Shown: positions 1 through 7,502 of the stretch, one piece after another
Numbering within the stretch: position 1 is the first letter of the stretch
How the letters are laid out: each line of letters begins with the position of its first letter
NCBI GenBank assembly: GCA_964475955.1
Contig: CAYYZY010000106.1
Location: 1-27,587, forward strand
Length of the DNA: 27,587 nt
Source: DATKZH01 sp964475955
Lineage (GTDB): Bacteria > Planctomycetota > Planctomycetia > Pirellulales > Thermoguttaceae
Direction: 5' to 3'
The notes under the pieces: model-generated
What the model was told of the DNA's origin: nothing
Seen by the model: only the letters and a program-made list of their open reading frames with translations
Databases searched by the model: none
Program-made: the position numbers and the translations under genes

Positions 1-78
1 AAGAGGAGGGAACAAGCAAGATTCACCCCAGGCGGAGAAGTCAAGGCCGCAACACCCCTTTCTGGAGAGGGATCGGAA

Positions 79-846
79 ATGACGGCGAACGACCACGCGC
101 ACCTGTCACGACGGCGGTTCCTTCGCTCGGCGACCGCCGGCTCGTTGGCCCTGGGCGGGCTGGCCGCCGCGGCCCGGGCGGCACGTTCCGGCGACGATGA
201 GCCCTTCTTCGTCACCCGGGGCGTCGTGGTCGTCCCCGGCAACGTGACCACCTGGGACTGGCCCGAGCAGGCGAAACGCGCCGGGCTGACGACCATCGGC
301 ATCCACGTCTTTCCGCACCAGGTGGCCGAATTCGTGGACACCGACGAAGGGGCCCGGTTCCTCGAGCGGTGCCGGGAGCTGGCGATCGAGGTCGAGCACG
401 AGCTGCACTCGATGCGCGACCTCCTGCCCCGGGAACTCTTCGAGCGCGACCCGGCCATGTTCCGGATGAACGAGTCGGGCGATCGGGTGCCGGACTGGAA
501 CCTGTGCGTGCACTCGAAGGCCGCCGTCGAGCTGGTCTGCGAGAACGCCCAAAAAATACGCCCGGCTGCTCCGCCCCACGACGGGCCGCTACTTCTACTG
601 GATCGACGACGGCCGGCCCATGTGCCACTGCCCCCGGTGCCGCGGCCTCTCCGACAGCGACCAGGCCCTGCTGCTGGAAAACGCGATCCTCGCCGCCTCG
701 ACGAGCCACACGCACAAGAGGAGCGAGAAAAAGGCCGGAAAGACGACGTTGTTGCTCTCCGAGTCCGCCCCCGGCTCCAGCACGGCGACGGCCGGGTGCT
801 GTGCAGGCTGACGCGGTCGCTCTCGTACGTGCGGCCCTCCACCTGA
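79..846 (+). pseudogene. DUF4838-type Tat-exported protein, frameshifted and truncated
   Basis: The ATG at 79 follows a purine-rich ribosome site (GGAGAGGG). Residues 12-35 form a Tat signal: the twin-arginine stretch SRRRFLRSA followed by a hydrophobic Ala/Leu/Gly segment. The next part (GIVVVP-like strand, ELHSMRDLLP, FRMNESGDRVPD, NLCVHS) resembles planctomycete DUF4838 proteins, whose enzymatic role I do not know. At the six-A run near 550-556 the frame breaks. Dropping one A restores family-like sequence (TGRYFYWIDDGRP, then CHCPRCRGLSDSDQ) up to about 700. After that neither frame resembles the family. Members I recall exceed 500 residues, so most of the C-terminal half is missing. Read as is, the frame ends at 846; the restored frame ends at 811. 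The break at a homopolymer could be a sequencing error, but the truncation cannot be explained that way. Confidence 0.65.
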
Positions 847-1099
847 AGCGGTAGCGGAGGCGGGCACGACGCGGCTTTTCGGCCTCCTCGGCCGGGTACT
901 CCGCCTCGATCACGGTGCCGACCGTCGTGGGCCACGTCGTGGATCGGATGTCCTCTTCCCGCCGGATACACCCGACGATCGTGTAGTAGAGGGCCACCCC
1001 AAACAGCACAGCGGTGATCGGCACCCCCCAGCGCGCGAGGAAGCGGCGTATGCGCACGCTGGCGATCGCACGTCGCGTCTTTCCGTCGCGTTGGCTCAC
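700..1099 (-). pseudogene. DUF3592-type membrane protein remnant
   Basis: Starting from a GTG at 1099 (or 1057), the minus strand encodes a basic N-terminus, a membrane span (VPITAVLFGVALYYTIVG) and the strand-rich start TTWPTTVGTVIEAEYP, which is typical of DUF3592. Near 848 one base is missing. Shifting frame gives YRFQVEGRTYESDRVSLHS, the expected next segment. Shortly after, a third frame carries PAVAVLEPGADSESNNVVFP and a second span (FFSLLLCVWLVEA), the usual end of the family. The linker between them, which normally carries a YP...V.YYDP segment, is absent, so there is an internal deletion as well as frameshifts. The gene begins 55 bases after the SGNH hydrolase gene on the same strand and was probably co-transcribed with it. 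Its 3' end abuts the truncated DUF4838 gene near 700. Confidence 0.55.
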
Positions 1100-1154
1100 G
1101 GGCGCCTTCGGCGTACGACGTCGGAACAGAATCGGAACACGACTTGCGCTGCGG

Positions 1155-2768
1155 TCAATCGCTGGGTTTCGGCAGTCCCGACTCAGTGTCGCTGGTCGGG
1201 TCTTCGGCTGCAAGCCCTTCGGCCGCGGGTGGTTTAGCGGGGGCGTGTCCGGGGGAGTCGGCATGGGGCTCGCGGGGCCGGGCTTTGCGCTGGCGGCGGG
1301 CGCGGCCTTGGGTCCAGCGGCGCACGCGGTCCCTGCGCTCTTCGCCCTTGGAGAAGTAGAAGTCGTCGAGCGCGTTGAAGTGCCGCCGGTAGCTTCGTTC
1401 GCGCCGCGACTTCCAATCGGGGCCGGGCTGGACGAAGCCGAGGCGGTCCATCTCGTCGGCCAGCGCGTCGGCCACCCGTTGGTGGCCGGGAATCGACGGG
1501 TGGACGTGGTCGACCAGCCCGAAACCGCCGGGGATGCCGTCCTCGCTGAGGTCCTCGAAGAGCTTGCGCACGTCGACCAGGGGCGTGTCGGTTTGCCGGG
1601 CGACGCCGAGGATGGCCTCGTGCATCGGCTCCAGGATCCGCAGGGGGCAGACGTCGAGCTCCTTGGCCAGCACGTACGACTCCCGGGCCTGGTCGATTTG
1701 GCCTGCGGCGTCGTAGCACTGGGCCAACAGGTAGCGCGTGCCGGCGTGCTGGTCGTCGATCTCGGCGGCCCGTTCGAGGGTGACGGCCGCCTGGTACATG
1801 TTCGTCTTCTCGTACTCGGCCGCCCGGGCCACGAGGCGTTTCCACTCGGCGAGCTGGTCGGGGGAGAGGCCGTCACCGTGCTGTGACTTGAACGGGGGGC
1901 AGTCGCGGAGGTTGGCAACGGGGTTGACGAGGATCAGGGGCACGCCGGCCTCGCGCGCGAGCCGCACCATGCGGCGGAGGTTGTGGCGGAAGTGGTCGAT
2001 CACGTCGCGGCGCCAGCGCTCGTCGCGGTGGTATTGGTCGAGGCCGCCGCGGCAGTCGAGCATGGCGTCGACCTCCGCCTCCAGGAGTGGCCGGTCGGGC
2101 GGGGCCGCGGTGCGCGAGCCGCCCCGCAACTGCACGTAGCCCTCGCGCAACAGCGTGTAGGTGCGCGTGCGAAGCACCCATTCACACGGTCGGGCGACGA
2201 ACTCGGGCATGCGCTTCAGATGGGCATAGGTGCGGTCTTCCAGGAATTCGTTGTGCCCGGTGTAGAGGATCACCAGGTCGGGCTCGTAGCCGAGGACCTC
2301 TTCGAGGATCGGCACCAGCCGGTAGCTGGCGTAGGATATGCCGCCGCAGTTGACCACCTCCCAGCGGCGATCGGGCTCGGCCGCCTCGAGGCTCAATTCG
2401 AGCCAGGTGGTGAAGGAGGTCTCGATGGCGAACGGCCGGCCCTGGACCGTGGAGCCGCCCAGGCAGAAGACGCGGAACTCGCCGGGGGGCTTGGGGCGGG
2501 CGAACGAGTCGGGCTGGAAGTACCCCCGGCGTGACTCGGCGACCTCGTAGCGCTGGCCGTCTTCGCTGGGCACGAAGAGCGGGTGGACGGCGCGGAATCC
2601 GACGAACGGATCGTCGCGGTAGTTGGGCCGTCCCCAGTCGAGGAGCGTGAAGACCGCTTCGGCGGCCACGAAGGGGGCCAGTCCGATCAACACGGCGGCC
2701 AAGCGGAAAACGAGCCCGCGCAACCGACGCCGGGCGCCCGGCCGTTTCTTCCCTCCTGCTGATTTCAC
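1155..2768 (-). CDS. SGNH/GDSL-type hydrolase with N-terminal membrane anchor and TPR-like segment
   Basis: This protein of about 537 residues starts with a basic stretch and one hydrophobic span (about 18-38), so it is probably anchored with its catalytic domain outside the cytoplasm. SGNH features follow in order: the nucleophile block GGSTVQG (104-110), the glycine block NCGG (140-143), the Asn block YTGHNEF (169-175) and, near the C-terminus, the Asp-His block VDHVHPS. A helical TPR-like segment (YQAAVTLERAAEIDDQHAGT) lies between the last two blocks. The tail is basic and proline-rich. SGNH enzymes are esterases or acyl hydrolases; the substrate here is unknown. The open frame extends to 3662, but that part overlaps the divergent FAD gene and lacks family character. 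I chose the GTG at 2768 because it just precedes the anchor; no ATG is available and the ribosome site is weak. Confidence 0.75.
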   Translation of the reverse strand: MKSAGGKKRPGARRRLRGLVFRLAAVLIGLAPFVAAEAVFTLLDWGRPNYRDDPFVGFRAVHPLFVPSEDGQRYEVAESRRGYFQPDSFARPKPPGEFRVFCLGGSTVQGRPFAIETSFTTWLELSLEAAEPDRRWEVVNCGGISYASYRLVPILEEVLGYEPDLVILYTGHNEFLEDRTYAHLKRMPEFVARPCEWVLRTRTYTLLREGYVQLRGGSRTAAPPDRPLLEAEVDAMLDCRGGLDQYHRDERWRRDVIDHFRHNLRRMVRLAREAGVPLILVNPVANLRDCPPFKSQHGDGLSPDQLAEWKRLVARAAEYEKTNMYQAAVTLERAAEIDDQHAGTRYLLAQCYDAAGQIDQARESYVLAKELDVCPLRILEPMHEAILGVARQTDTPLVDVRKLFEDLSEDGIPGGFGLVDHVHPSIPGHQRVADALADEMDRLGFVQPGPDWKSRRERSYRRHFNALDDFYFSKGEERRDRVRRWTQGRARRQRKARPREPHADSPGHAPAKPPAAEGLAAEDPTSDTESGLPKPSD

Positions 2769-2861
2769 CCGCGGTTTCCCGAGAGAAGCCCTACTCGACG
2801 CGCGCGACCGCCTGCTACTCCCAGTGTAGCCCGGCCGGTTCGCAGCGGCAACGCGGCACGC

Positions 2862-2890
2862 TTTCGCGGGCCGACGGAGTCGGATAGAAT
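2862..2890 (+). promoter_or_regulatory. Candidate sigma70-type promoter for the FAD oxidoreductase gene
   Basis: A TAGAAT -10 box at 2885-2890 lies 17 bases after a poor -35 hexamer (TTTCGC at 2862-2867), in the gap between the divergent SGNH and FAD genes. It would give a leader of about 50 bases before the ATG at 2950. The support is mainly the -10 box. Confidence 0.3.
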
Positions 2891-2949
2891 CGCCGGAGGT
2901 GGCCCCGGCGCCGCGGCGGCGCCGGCTTCGATCCTTGGGAGAGCTCGCG

Positions 2950-4899
2950 ATGACCAGAAGACGGGCGACTGCGGCGATGGGGCTTCTCGCGCTGACCGTG
3001 TCGGCCTGGGGGGCCCCCGCAGAGGTGGCCGCGGCCGGGGCGGACGGGCCAGCCACCGTGCTGGTCGAGGTGGAGGCGTTCGCCGAACTCGGCGGCTGGG
3101 TCGTCGACCAGCAGGCGATGGACCAGATGGGCTCGCCGTACCTGTTGGCGCACGGCCTGGGCAGGCCGGTCGACGACGCGGCGACGACCGTCCGCTTACC
3201 CGCCGCCGGGCAGTATCGCGTGCTGGTCCGCACGCGCGACTGGGTCGCCCCGTGGAAGGCGCCGGGCGCGCCGGGCAGGTTCCAGTTGCTCGTCGACGGC
3301 AAACCCCTGCCCACGACGTTCGGCACGGAAGGGGCCGACTGGCACTGGCACGAAGGCGGCACGCTCGAGCTTCCCGCCGGGCCCGTGCGGATCGCCCTGC
3401 ACGACCTGACCGGGTTTGAAGGGCGCTGCGACGCGGTCGTCTTCACGGCCGATCCCCACTTCAGGCCGCCCAACGGCGATCCCGAGATGGCCGAGTTCCG
3501 CCGCAAGGCCCTGGGCCTGCCCGAGGCGCCGGAGGAGGCGGGCGAGTTCGATTTCGTCGTGGCGGGCGGAGGCATTGCGGGTACGTGCGCGGCCATCTCG
3601 GCGGCCCGGCTGGGCGTGCGGGTCGCGTTGGTGCAGGATCGGCCCGTGCTGGGCGGCAACAACAGCTCGGAGGTGCGCGTGGGGCTCTCCGGGCAGATCG
3701 GCCAGGAGCCGTATCCCGCGATGGGGGGCGTGGTGCGCGAGATCGCGCCGATCGGCTATTACGACTTCCGGGAGGCCGAGAAGCACCCCGAACGGCCCGA
3801 GAGCCAGCGGATCCTGCGCATGGACCCGGTCAAGCGGGTCCACAACGCCGGGCCGGCCTCGAACTACGAGGACGAGAAGAAGCTGGCCGCGGTCCGGGCG
3901 GAGCCGAACCTCCGGCTGTTTCTGGGCATGCACGTTTTTCGGGCCGAGATGGAGGGGAGCCGGATCGAGGCCGTGGTCGCCAGGCACATCCGAAGCGGGC
4001 GCGAGATGCGGTTCCACGCGCCCCTGTTCGCCGACTGCACGGGCGACGGGACCCTCGGCTACCTGGCCGGGGCCGACTACCGCGTGGGCCGCGAGGGCCG
4101 TAACCAGACCGGCGAGCCGCTCGCGCCCGAGAAGGCCGACCGCCTGGTGATGGGCACCTCGGTACAGTGGTACAGCGTGGAGGAGGACGAGCCGCAGCCG
4201 TTTCCCGAGTGTCCCTGGGCCGTACCATTCGACGAGGAAACCTGCCAGCGGGTGACGCGCGGCGACTGGGACTGGGAAACCGGTATGAACAAGGACCAGG
4301 TGGCCCAGATCGAGGAAATCCGGGACCACGCCTTCCGGGTCATCTACGGGAATTGGGCGTTCCTGAAGAATCACAGCCGGGAGAAGGAGGAGATCGCCAA
4401 CCGCCGGCTCGCCTGGGTCGCCTACGTGGGCGGCAAGCGGGAGTCGCGGCGCCTGCTGGGCGACGTGATCCTCCGCCAGCAAGACCTCGAGGCGCGACGC
4501 CCGTTCCCCGACGCCTCGGTCACGACGACCTGGGGCATCGACCTGCACTATCCGGCCCCCGAGAACACCAAGCACTTTCCCGGCCGGGAGTTCCGCTCGA
4601 TCGCCAAGAGCAAGCGGATCGAGCCGTACGCGATTCCCTACCGGTGCTTCTATTCGCGGAACGTGGAGAACCTGTTCATGGCGGGGCGCAACATCAGCGT
4701 CACGCACGTGGCCCTGGGGACGGTCCGCGTGCAGAAGACGACCGGGATGATGGGCGAAGTGGTCGGCATGGCCGCCTCGCTGGCCGCCCGGCACGACACG
4801 AGCCCGCGCGGCGTGTACCAGAGCCATCTCGAGGAGCTGAAGGGCCTGATGAGGCAGGGAGTCGCCAAGGAGCACCGATCGCGTGGGACCCCCGAGTGA
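2950..4899 (+). CDS. Exported FAD-dependent oxidoreductase with N-terminal carbohydrate-binding-like domain
   Basis: The 649-residue product starts at an ATG preceded by GGGAG. An upstream GTG at 2899 is in frame but would put a basic stretch before the signal peptide. Residues 1-30 form a signal peptide (three Arg, then GLLALTVSAWGAPAEVAAAG). Residues about 35-190 are a beta-rich module resembling the golvesin or CBM-like modules found on such proteins. From about 200 the FAD-binding fold begins with VAGGGIAGTCAA, followed by GGNNSSEVRVG, as in the FAD_oxidored (PF12831) family. The C-terminal motif MAGRNISVTHVALGTVRVQ is characteristic. Relatives are annotated as FAD-dependent oxidoreductases linked to polysaccharide or sugar breakdown; the substrate is not predictable. 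The permease gene overlaps its 3' end. Confidence 0.85.
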   Translation: MTRRRATAAMGLLALTVSAWGAPAEVAAAGADGPATVLVEVEAFAELGGWVVDQQAMDQMGSPYLLAHGLGRPVDDAATTVRLPAAGQYRVLVRTRDWVAPWKAPGAPGRFQLLVDGKPLPTTFGTEGADWHWHEGGTLELPAGPVRIALHDLTGFEGRCDAVVFTADPHFRPPNGDPEMAEFRRKALGLPEAPEEAGEFDFVVAGGGIAGTCAAISAARLGVRVALVQDRPVLGGNNSSEVRVGLSGQIGQEPYPAMGGVVREIAPIGYYDFREAEKHPERPESQRILRMDPVKRVHNAGPASNYEDEKKLAAVRAEPNLRLFLGMHVFRAEMEGSRIEAVVARHIRSGREMRFHAPLFADCTGDGTLGYLAGADYRVGREGRNQTGEPLAPEKADRLVMGTSVQWYSVEEDEPQPFPECPWAVPFDEETCQRVTRGDWDWETGMNKDQVAQIEEIRDHAFRVIYGNWAFLKNHSREKEEIANRRLAWVAYVGGKRESRRLLGDVILRQQDLEARRPFPDASVTTTWGIDLHYPAPENTKHFPGREFRSIAKSKRIEPYAIPYRCFYSRNVENLFMAGRNISVTHVALGTVRVQKTTGMMGEVVGMAASLAARHDTSPRGVYQSHLEELKGLMRQGVAKEHRSRGTPE

Positions 4900-5803
4900 A
4901 CGGCAACCGCCCGTGACGAGAACCTGGCGATCGGTGGAGATCCCCCCTGTTCCGCACCGTCGGTGCACCTGGCACGCGGCACTCTGGAGGAAGGCCGTTG
5001 CCGACTCGTGGCGCCAGCTCGTGGTGACCGCCGCGCTCTTGGTGCTGTTCGCGTGGCTGTTCGTCTGGCTGATGAGCCTCTTCTCGGTCGGCGCCTGGAC
5101 CAGGCTGTTCGACTGGCTCCCCGACGCCATGCGGGGGTTCATTCGCGCTTACTTGGGGGTGGAGCTGGTCAACCTGGCGAGCACGGCGGGCCGGATCAGC
5201 TTCCTCTACCTGCACGTGGTCACGGTGCTGTTGTTCTTCGCCTGGGCGGTGGGGCGCGGGTCCGACACGGTGAGCGGCAGCATCTCCGCCGGCACGATGG
5301 AGTTCCTGGTGACGCTCCCCATTCGCCGGGTGTGGGTGCTGGTGGTGCCGTCGGTCGTCTCCACCGTGGGCGTGGCCCTGCTGGCCGCCTCGCTCTGGCT
5401 GGGCACCTGGATTGGGATCGCCGTGGTCGATCTCGAAGACGACCTCTCGATCTGGCAGTTCCTCCCCGGCGCGGTGAACCTGTTTTCGATGGGCTTCTGC
5501 CTGGCGGGCGTGACCACGCTGTTTTCGAGCTTCGATCGCGACCGCTGGCGCACGATCTGGGTGGCCGTGGGGTTCTTCGTGGTCTCGGCCATCGTCAAAC
5601 TGGTCTCCCGGATGTGGGAGCCGGGGGCATGGCTCCGCTACTTCAGCTTCCTGACCACGTTCGAGCCCCAGCAATTGATCCTTCGCGACGATGCCTGGTC
5701 GGCCTCGATCGGCTACAATGCCCCCTTACTCGGGGTGGGACTGGCCTGCTACGTGGCGGCGGCGGTCGTGTTCACGTGGCGCGACATCCCCGTGCCGCGA
5801 TAG
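4883..5803 (+). CDS. ABC-2 type transporter permease, no adjacent ATPase
   Basis: This is an integral membrane protein of about 306 residues with about six spans. It has the ABC-2/GldF-like pattern: a first span in the segment QLVVTAALLVLFAWLFVWLM, the motif SGSISAGTMEFLVTLPI before a cytoplasmic turn, then paired helices and a final span ending in FTWRDIPVPR. Such permeases pair with an ATP-binding subunit, but none is adjacent. The upstream neighbour is the FAD oxidoreductase, whose last 17 bases overlap this frame. I chose the GTG at 4883 because AAGGAG lies ten bases upstream; GTG at 4913 is an alternative. The first 30 residues are proline- and arginine-rich and unlike the family, which usually starts a few residues before the LWRKAVADSW segment, so the 5' end may have been altered. 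Confidence 0.75.
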   Translation: MGPPSERQPPVTRTWRSVEIPPVPHRRCTWHAALWRKAVADSWRQLVVTAALLVLFAWLFVWLMSLFSVGAWTRLFDWLPDAMRGFIRAYLGVELVNLASTAGRISFLYLHVVTVLLFFAWAVGRGSDTVSGSISAGTMEFLVTLPIRRVWVLVVPSVVSTVGVALLAASLWLGTWIGIAVVDLEDDLSIWQFLPGAVNLFSMGFCLAGVTTLFSSFDRDRWRTIWVAVGFFVVSAIVKLVSRMWEPGAWLRYFSFLTTFEPQQLILRDDAWSASIGYNAPLLGVGLACYVAAAVVFTWRDIPVPR

Positions 5804-5840
5804 AAAGCGAGGAGTCGATCGGCGCGCTTCGATCATGCCT

Positions 5841-5960
5841 GGCACGTTGGAAACGTGCCCCACGACGGAGTGCCAGCAGAAAGCGTGCCCCACGAGGAAG
5901 TGCCGGCAGGACACAGGCAGCCCAGGGGACGGGCAACCTGCCCGTGGGAACCTGCCAAGA
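5841..5960 (+). repeat. Cluster of short hairpin repeats with three-base loops
   Basis: The perfect hairpin GGCACGTTGGAAACGTGCC (5841-5859) has 8-bp arms and a GGA loop. Two related copies of a 30-base unit starting CGTGCCCCACGA follow at 5854 and 5884. A second perfect hairpin with 7-bp arms and an ACC loop lies at 5929-5945. The first hairpin recurs exactly, in reverse complement, at 22404-22422. The cluster fills the gap between the permease and glycerate kinase genes. Confidence 0.75.
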
Positions 5961-5979
5961 CACGGAGAGCAGCTCGACC

Positions 5980-7341
5980 ATGCCACGCTCCCTCGAACAG
6001 CTCCGGCGCGACGCCCTGCGGATCTGGCAGGCGGGCGTCGACGCGGTCCGGTCCGAACGCCTCGTGCGCGAGGCGCTGCGGGTTGAGGGCGACGCGCTGG
6101 TCGTGGCCGGCGAGGCGCTGCCGCTGGACGCGATCGGGCGGATCGCCGTCGTCGGGGCCGGCAAGGCGGGCGCCGGGATGGCCGCGGCCCTTGAAGAGAT
6201 GCTGGGGCCCGAGTTGTCGGAGCGGAAATCGCTTGCCGGCTGGATCAACGTGCCGGAAGACTGTCTGCGTCCGTTGGGCCGCATCCACCTCCACGCGGCC
6301 CGGCCGGCCGGCGTCAACGAGCCGACGGCTGCCGGCGCCGCCGGCTCGGCCGAGGTCCTGCGGCTGGTCGAATCGCTCGGGCCGAGCGACCTCTGCCTCG
6401 CGCTCATTTCCGGGGGCGGGTCGGCCCTGATGCCGGCCCCGGTCGACGCGATCACCCTGGAGGACAAGCTGGCCGTCACCCGGCACTTGAGCGGCGCGGG
6501 GGCCAACATCGAAGAGCTCAACGCGGTCCGCAAGCAGCTCAGCCGGATCAAGGGGGGAGGGCTGGCCAGGGCGTGCCGTGCCGGGCGCCTGGTGTCACTC
6601 GTGATCTCCGACGTGCTCGGCGACCCGCTCGACGTGATCGCCTCGGGGCCGACGGTCGAGGATTCCTCCACGCCCCCGCTCGCCCTGGAAGTTCTCGAAC
6701 GGTTCGACGCTCGGGCCGCCGGCATCTCGCCGGCCGTGCTCGACTACCTCCGGGCGAAGCAGGCGGCCGAGGCGCCGCAGCCGACCTGCCGCGTCACGAA
6801 TCACATCATCGGCAACAACGCCACGGCGGTCGACGTAGCCGGGCGCGAGGCCGAGCGACTGGGCTACGCACCGTCGTTGGTGAGCGCCCGGCGGTCGGAG
6901 GGGCCCGCCGAACAGATCGGCCGCCACCTGGCCGAGATGGCCGTCACGATGCGCGACACACCGGGCCCCGACTGCCTGGTCAGCGGCGGGGAGCCGGTCG
7001 TCAAGCTGGTCGAGGCCGCCCGGCGGGGGCTCGGCGGGCGCAACCAGCAGTTGGTGCTGGCCGCGCTGGAGCGCCTCTCGGCCGACGGCGCCGCAGGCAT
7101 CGTGCTCCTCTCCGGGGGGACCGACGGCGAGGACGGCCCCACCGACGCGGCCGGCGCGATCCTCGACGCCTCGCTTTTGGCCGCCGCCCGGCGGCAAGGG
7201 CTCGATCCGGCCGACCATCTCGCGCGCAACGACGCCTACCACTTCTTCGCCCCGCTCGACGGCCTGATCAAGACCGGCCCCACGCACACCAACGTCTGCG
7301 ACCTGCGCGTGGTCGCGGTCGATCGGGTAGAAAATGCCTGA
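5980..7341 (+). CDS. Glycerate 2-kinase (DUF4147/MOFRL family)
   Basis: The 453-residue cytoplasmic enzyme is expected to phosphorylate D-glycerate to 2-phosphoglycerate using ATP, feeding glyoxylate- or sugar-acid-derived carbon into glycolysis. The N-terminal DUF4147 domain shows VVGAGKAGAGMA (about residues 52-63), the phosphate-binding motif LISGGGSALMPAP, the NAVRKQLSRIKGGGLA segment and SDVLGDPLDVIASGPT. The C-terminal MOFRL domain carries GGEPVVKL, GLGGRNQQLVLAALE, LLSGGTDGEDGPTDAAGA and the closing GPTHTNVCDLRV. Length and motif order are normal and no key segment is missing. The start is the ATG at 5980, preceded by GGAGAGC; an open frame continues upstream through the repeats but is not gene-like. 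It is one of several sugar-acid or sugar-linked genes in this part of the window. Confidence 0.9.
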   Translation: MPRSLEQLRRDALRIWQAGVDAVRSERLVREALRVEGDALVVAGEALPLDAIGRIAVVGAGKAGAGMAAALEEMLGPELSERKSLAGWINVPEDCLRPLGRIHLHAARPAGVNEPTAAGAAGSAEVLRLVESLGPSDLCLALISGGGSALMPAPVDAITLEDKLAVTRHLSGAGANIEELNAVRKQLSRIKGGGLARACRAGRLVSLVISDVLGDPLDVIASGPTVEDSSTPPLALEVLERFDARAAGISPAVLDYLRAKQAAEAPQPTCRVTNHIIGNNATAVDVAGREAERLGYAPSLVSARRSEGPAEQIGRHLAEMAVTMRDTPGPDCLVSGGEPVVKLVEAARRGLGGRNQQLVLAALERLSADGAAGIVLLSGGTDGEDGPTDAAGAILDASLLAAARRQGLDPADHLARNDAYHFFAPLDGLIKTGPTHTNVCDLRVVAVDRVENA

Positions 7342-7367
7342 GTGGAATCGCACAATAACTTCACGGG

Positions 7368-7405
7368 AACGCACGACGGTGCCGAGGTCGAGCGCGCCGT
7401 GCGTT
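7368..7405. terminator. Hairpin between convergent genes, possible bidirectional terminator
   Basis: AACGCACG (7368-7375) pairs with CGTGCGTT (7398-7405). After one mismatch, two further inner pairs are possible. It sits between the ends of the convergent glycerate kinase and PhoD genes. There is no T-run, so a factor-independent terminator is only one possibility. Confidence 0.35.
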
Positions 7406-7502
7406 CAGTTGGCCGTCAACCGGGGGCTCGTCGCTCGTTCCTCGCAACTCGACCCCGGCCACCCATCACGCGATCATTCGGGAAGCCCGCCCGTCGGCCG
7501 GG

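Noticed and set aside
2769..3662. Upstream extension of the SGNH hydrolase reading frame
   Set aside because: It overlaps the divergent FAD gene, is rich in Ser/Pro/Arg and has no hydrolase-like or signal sequence; the anchor starts just after the GTG at 2768.
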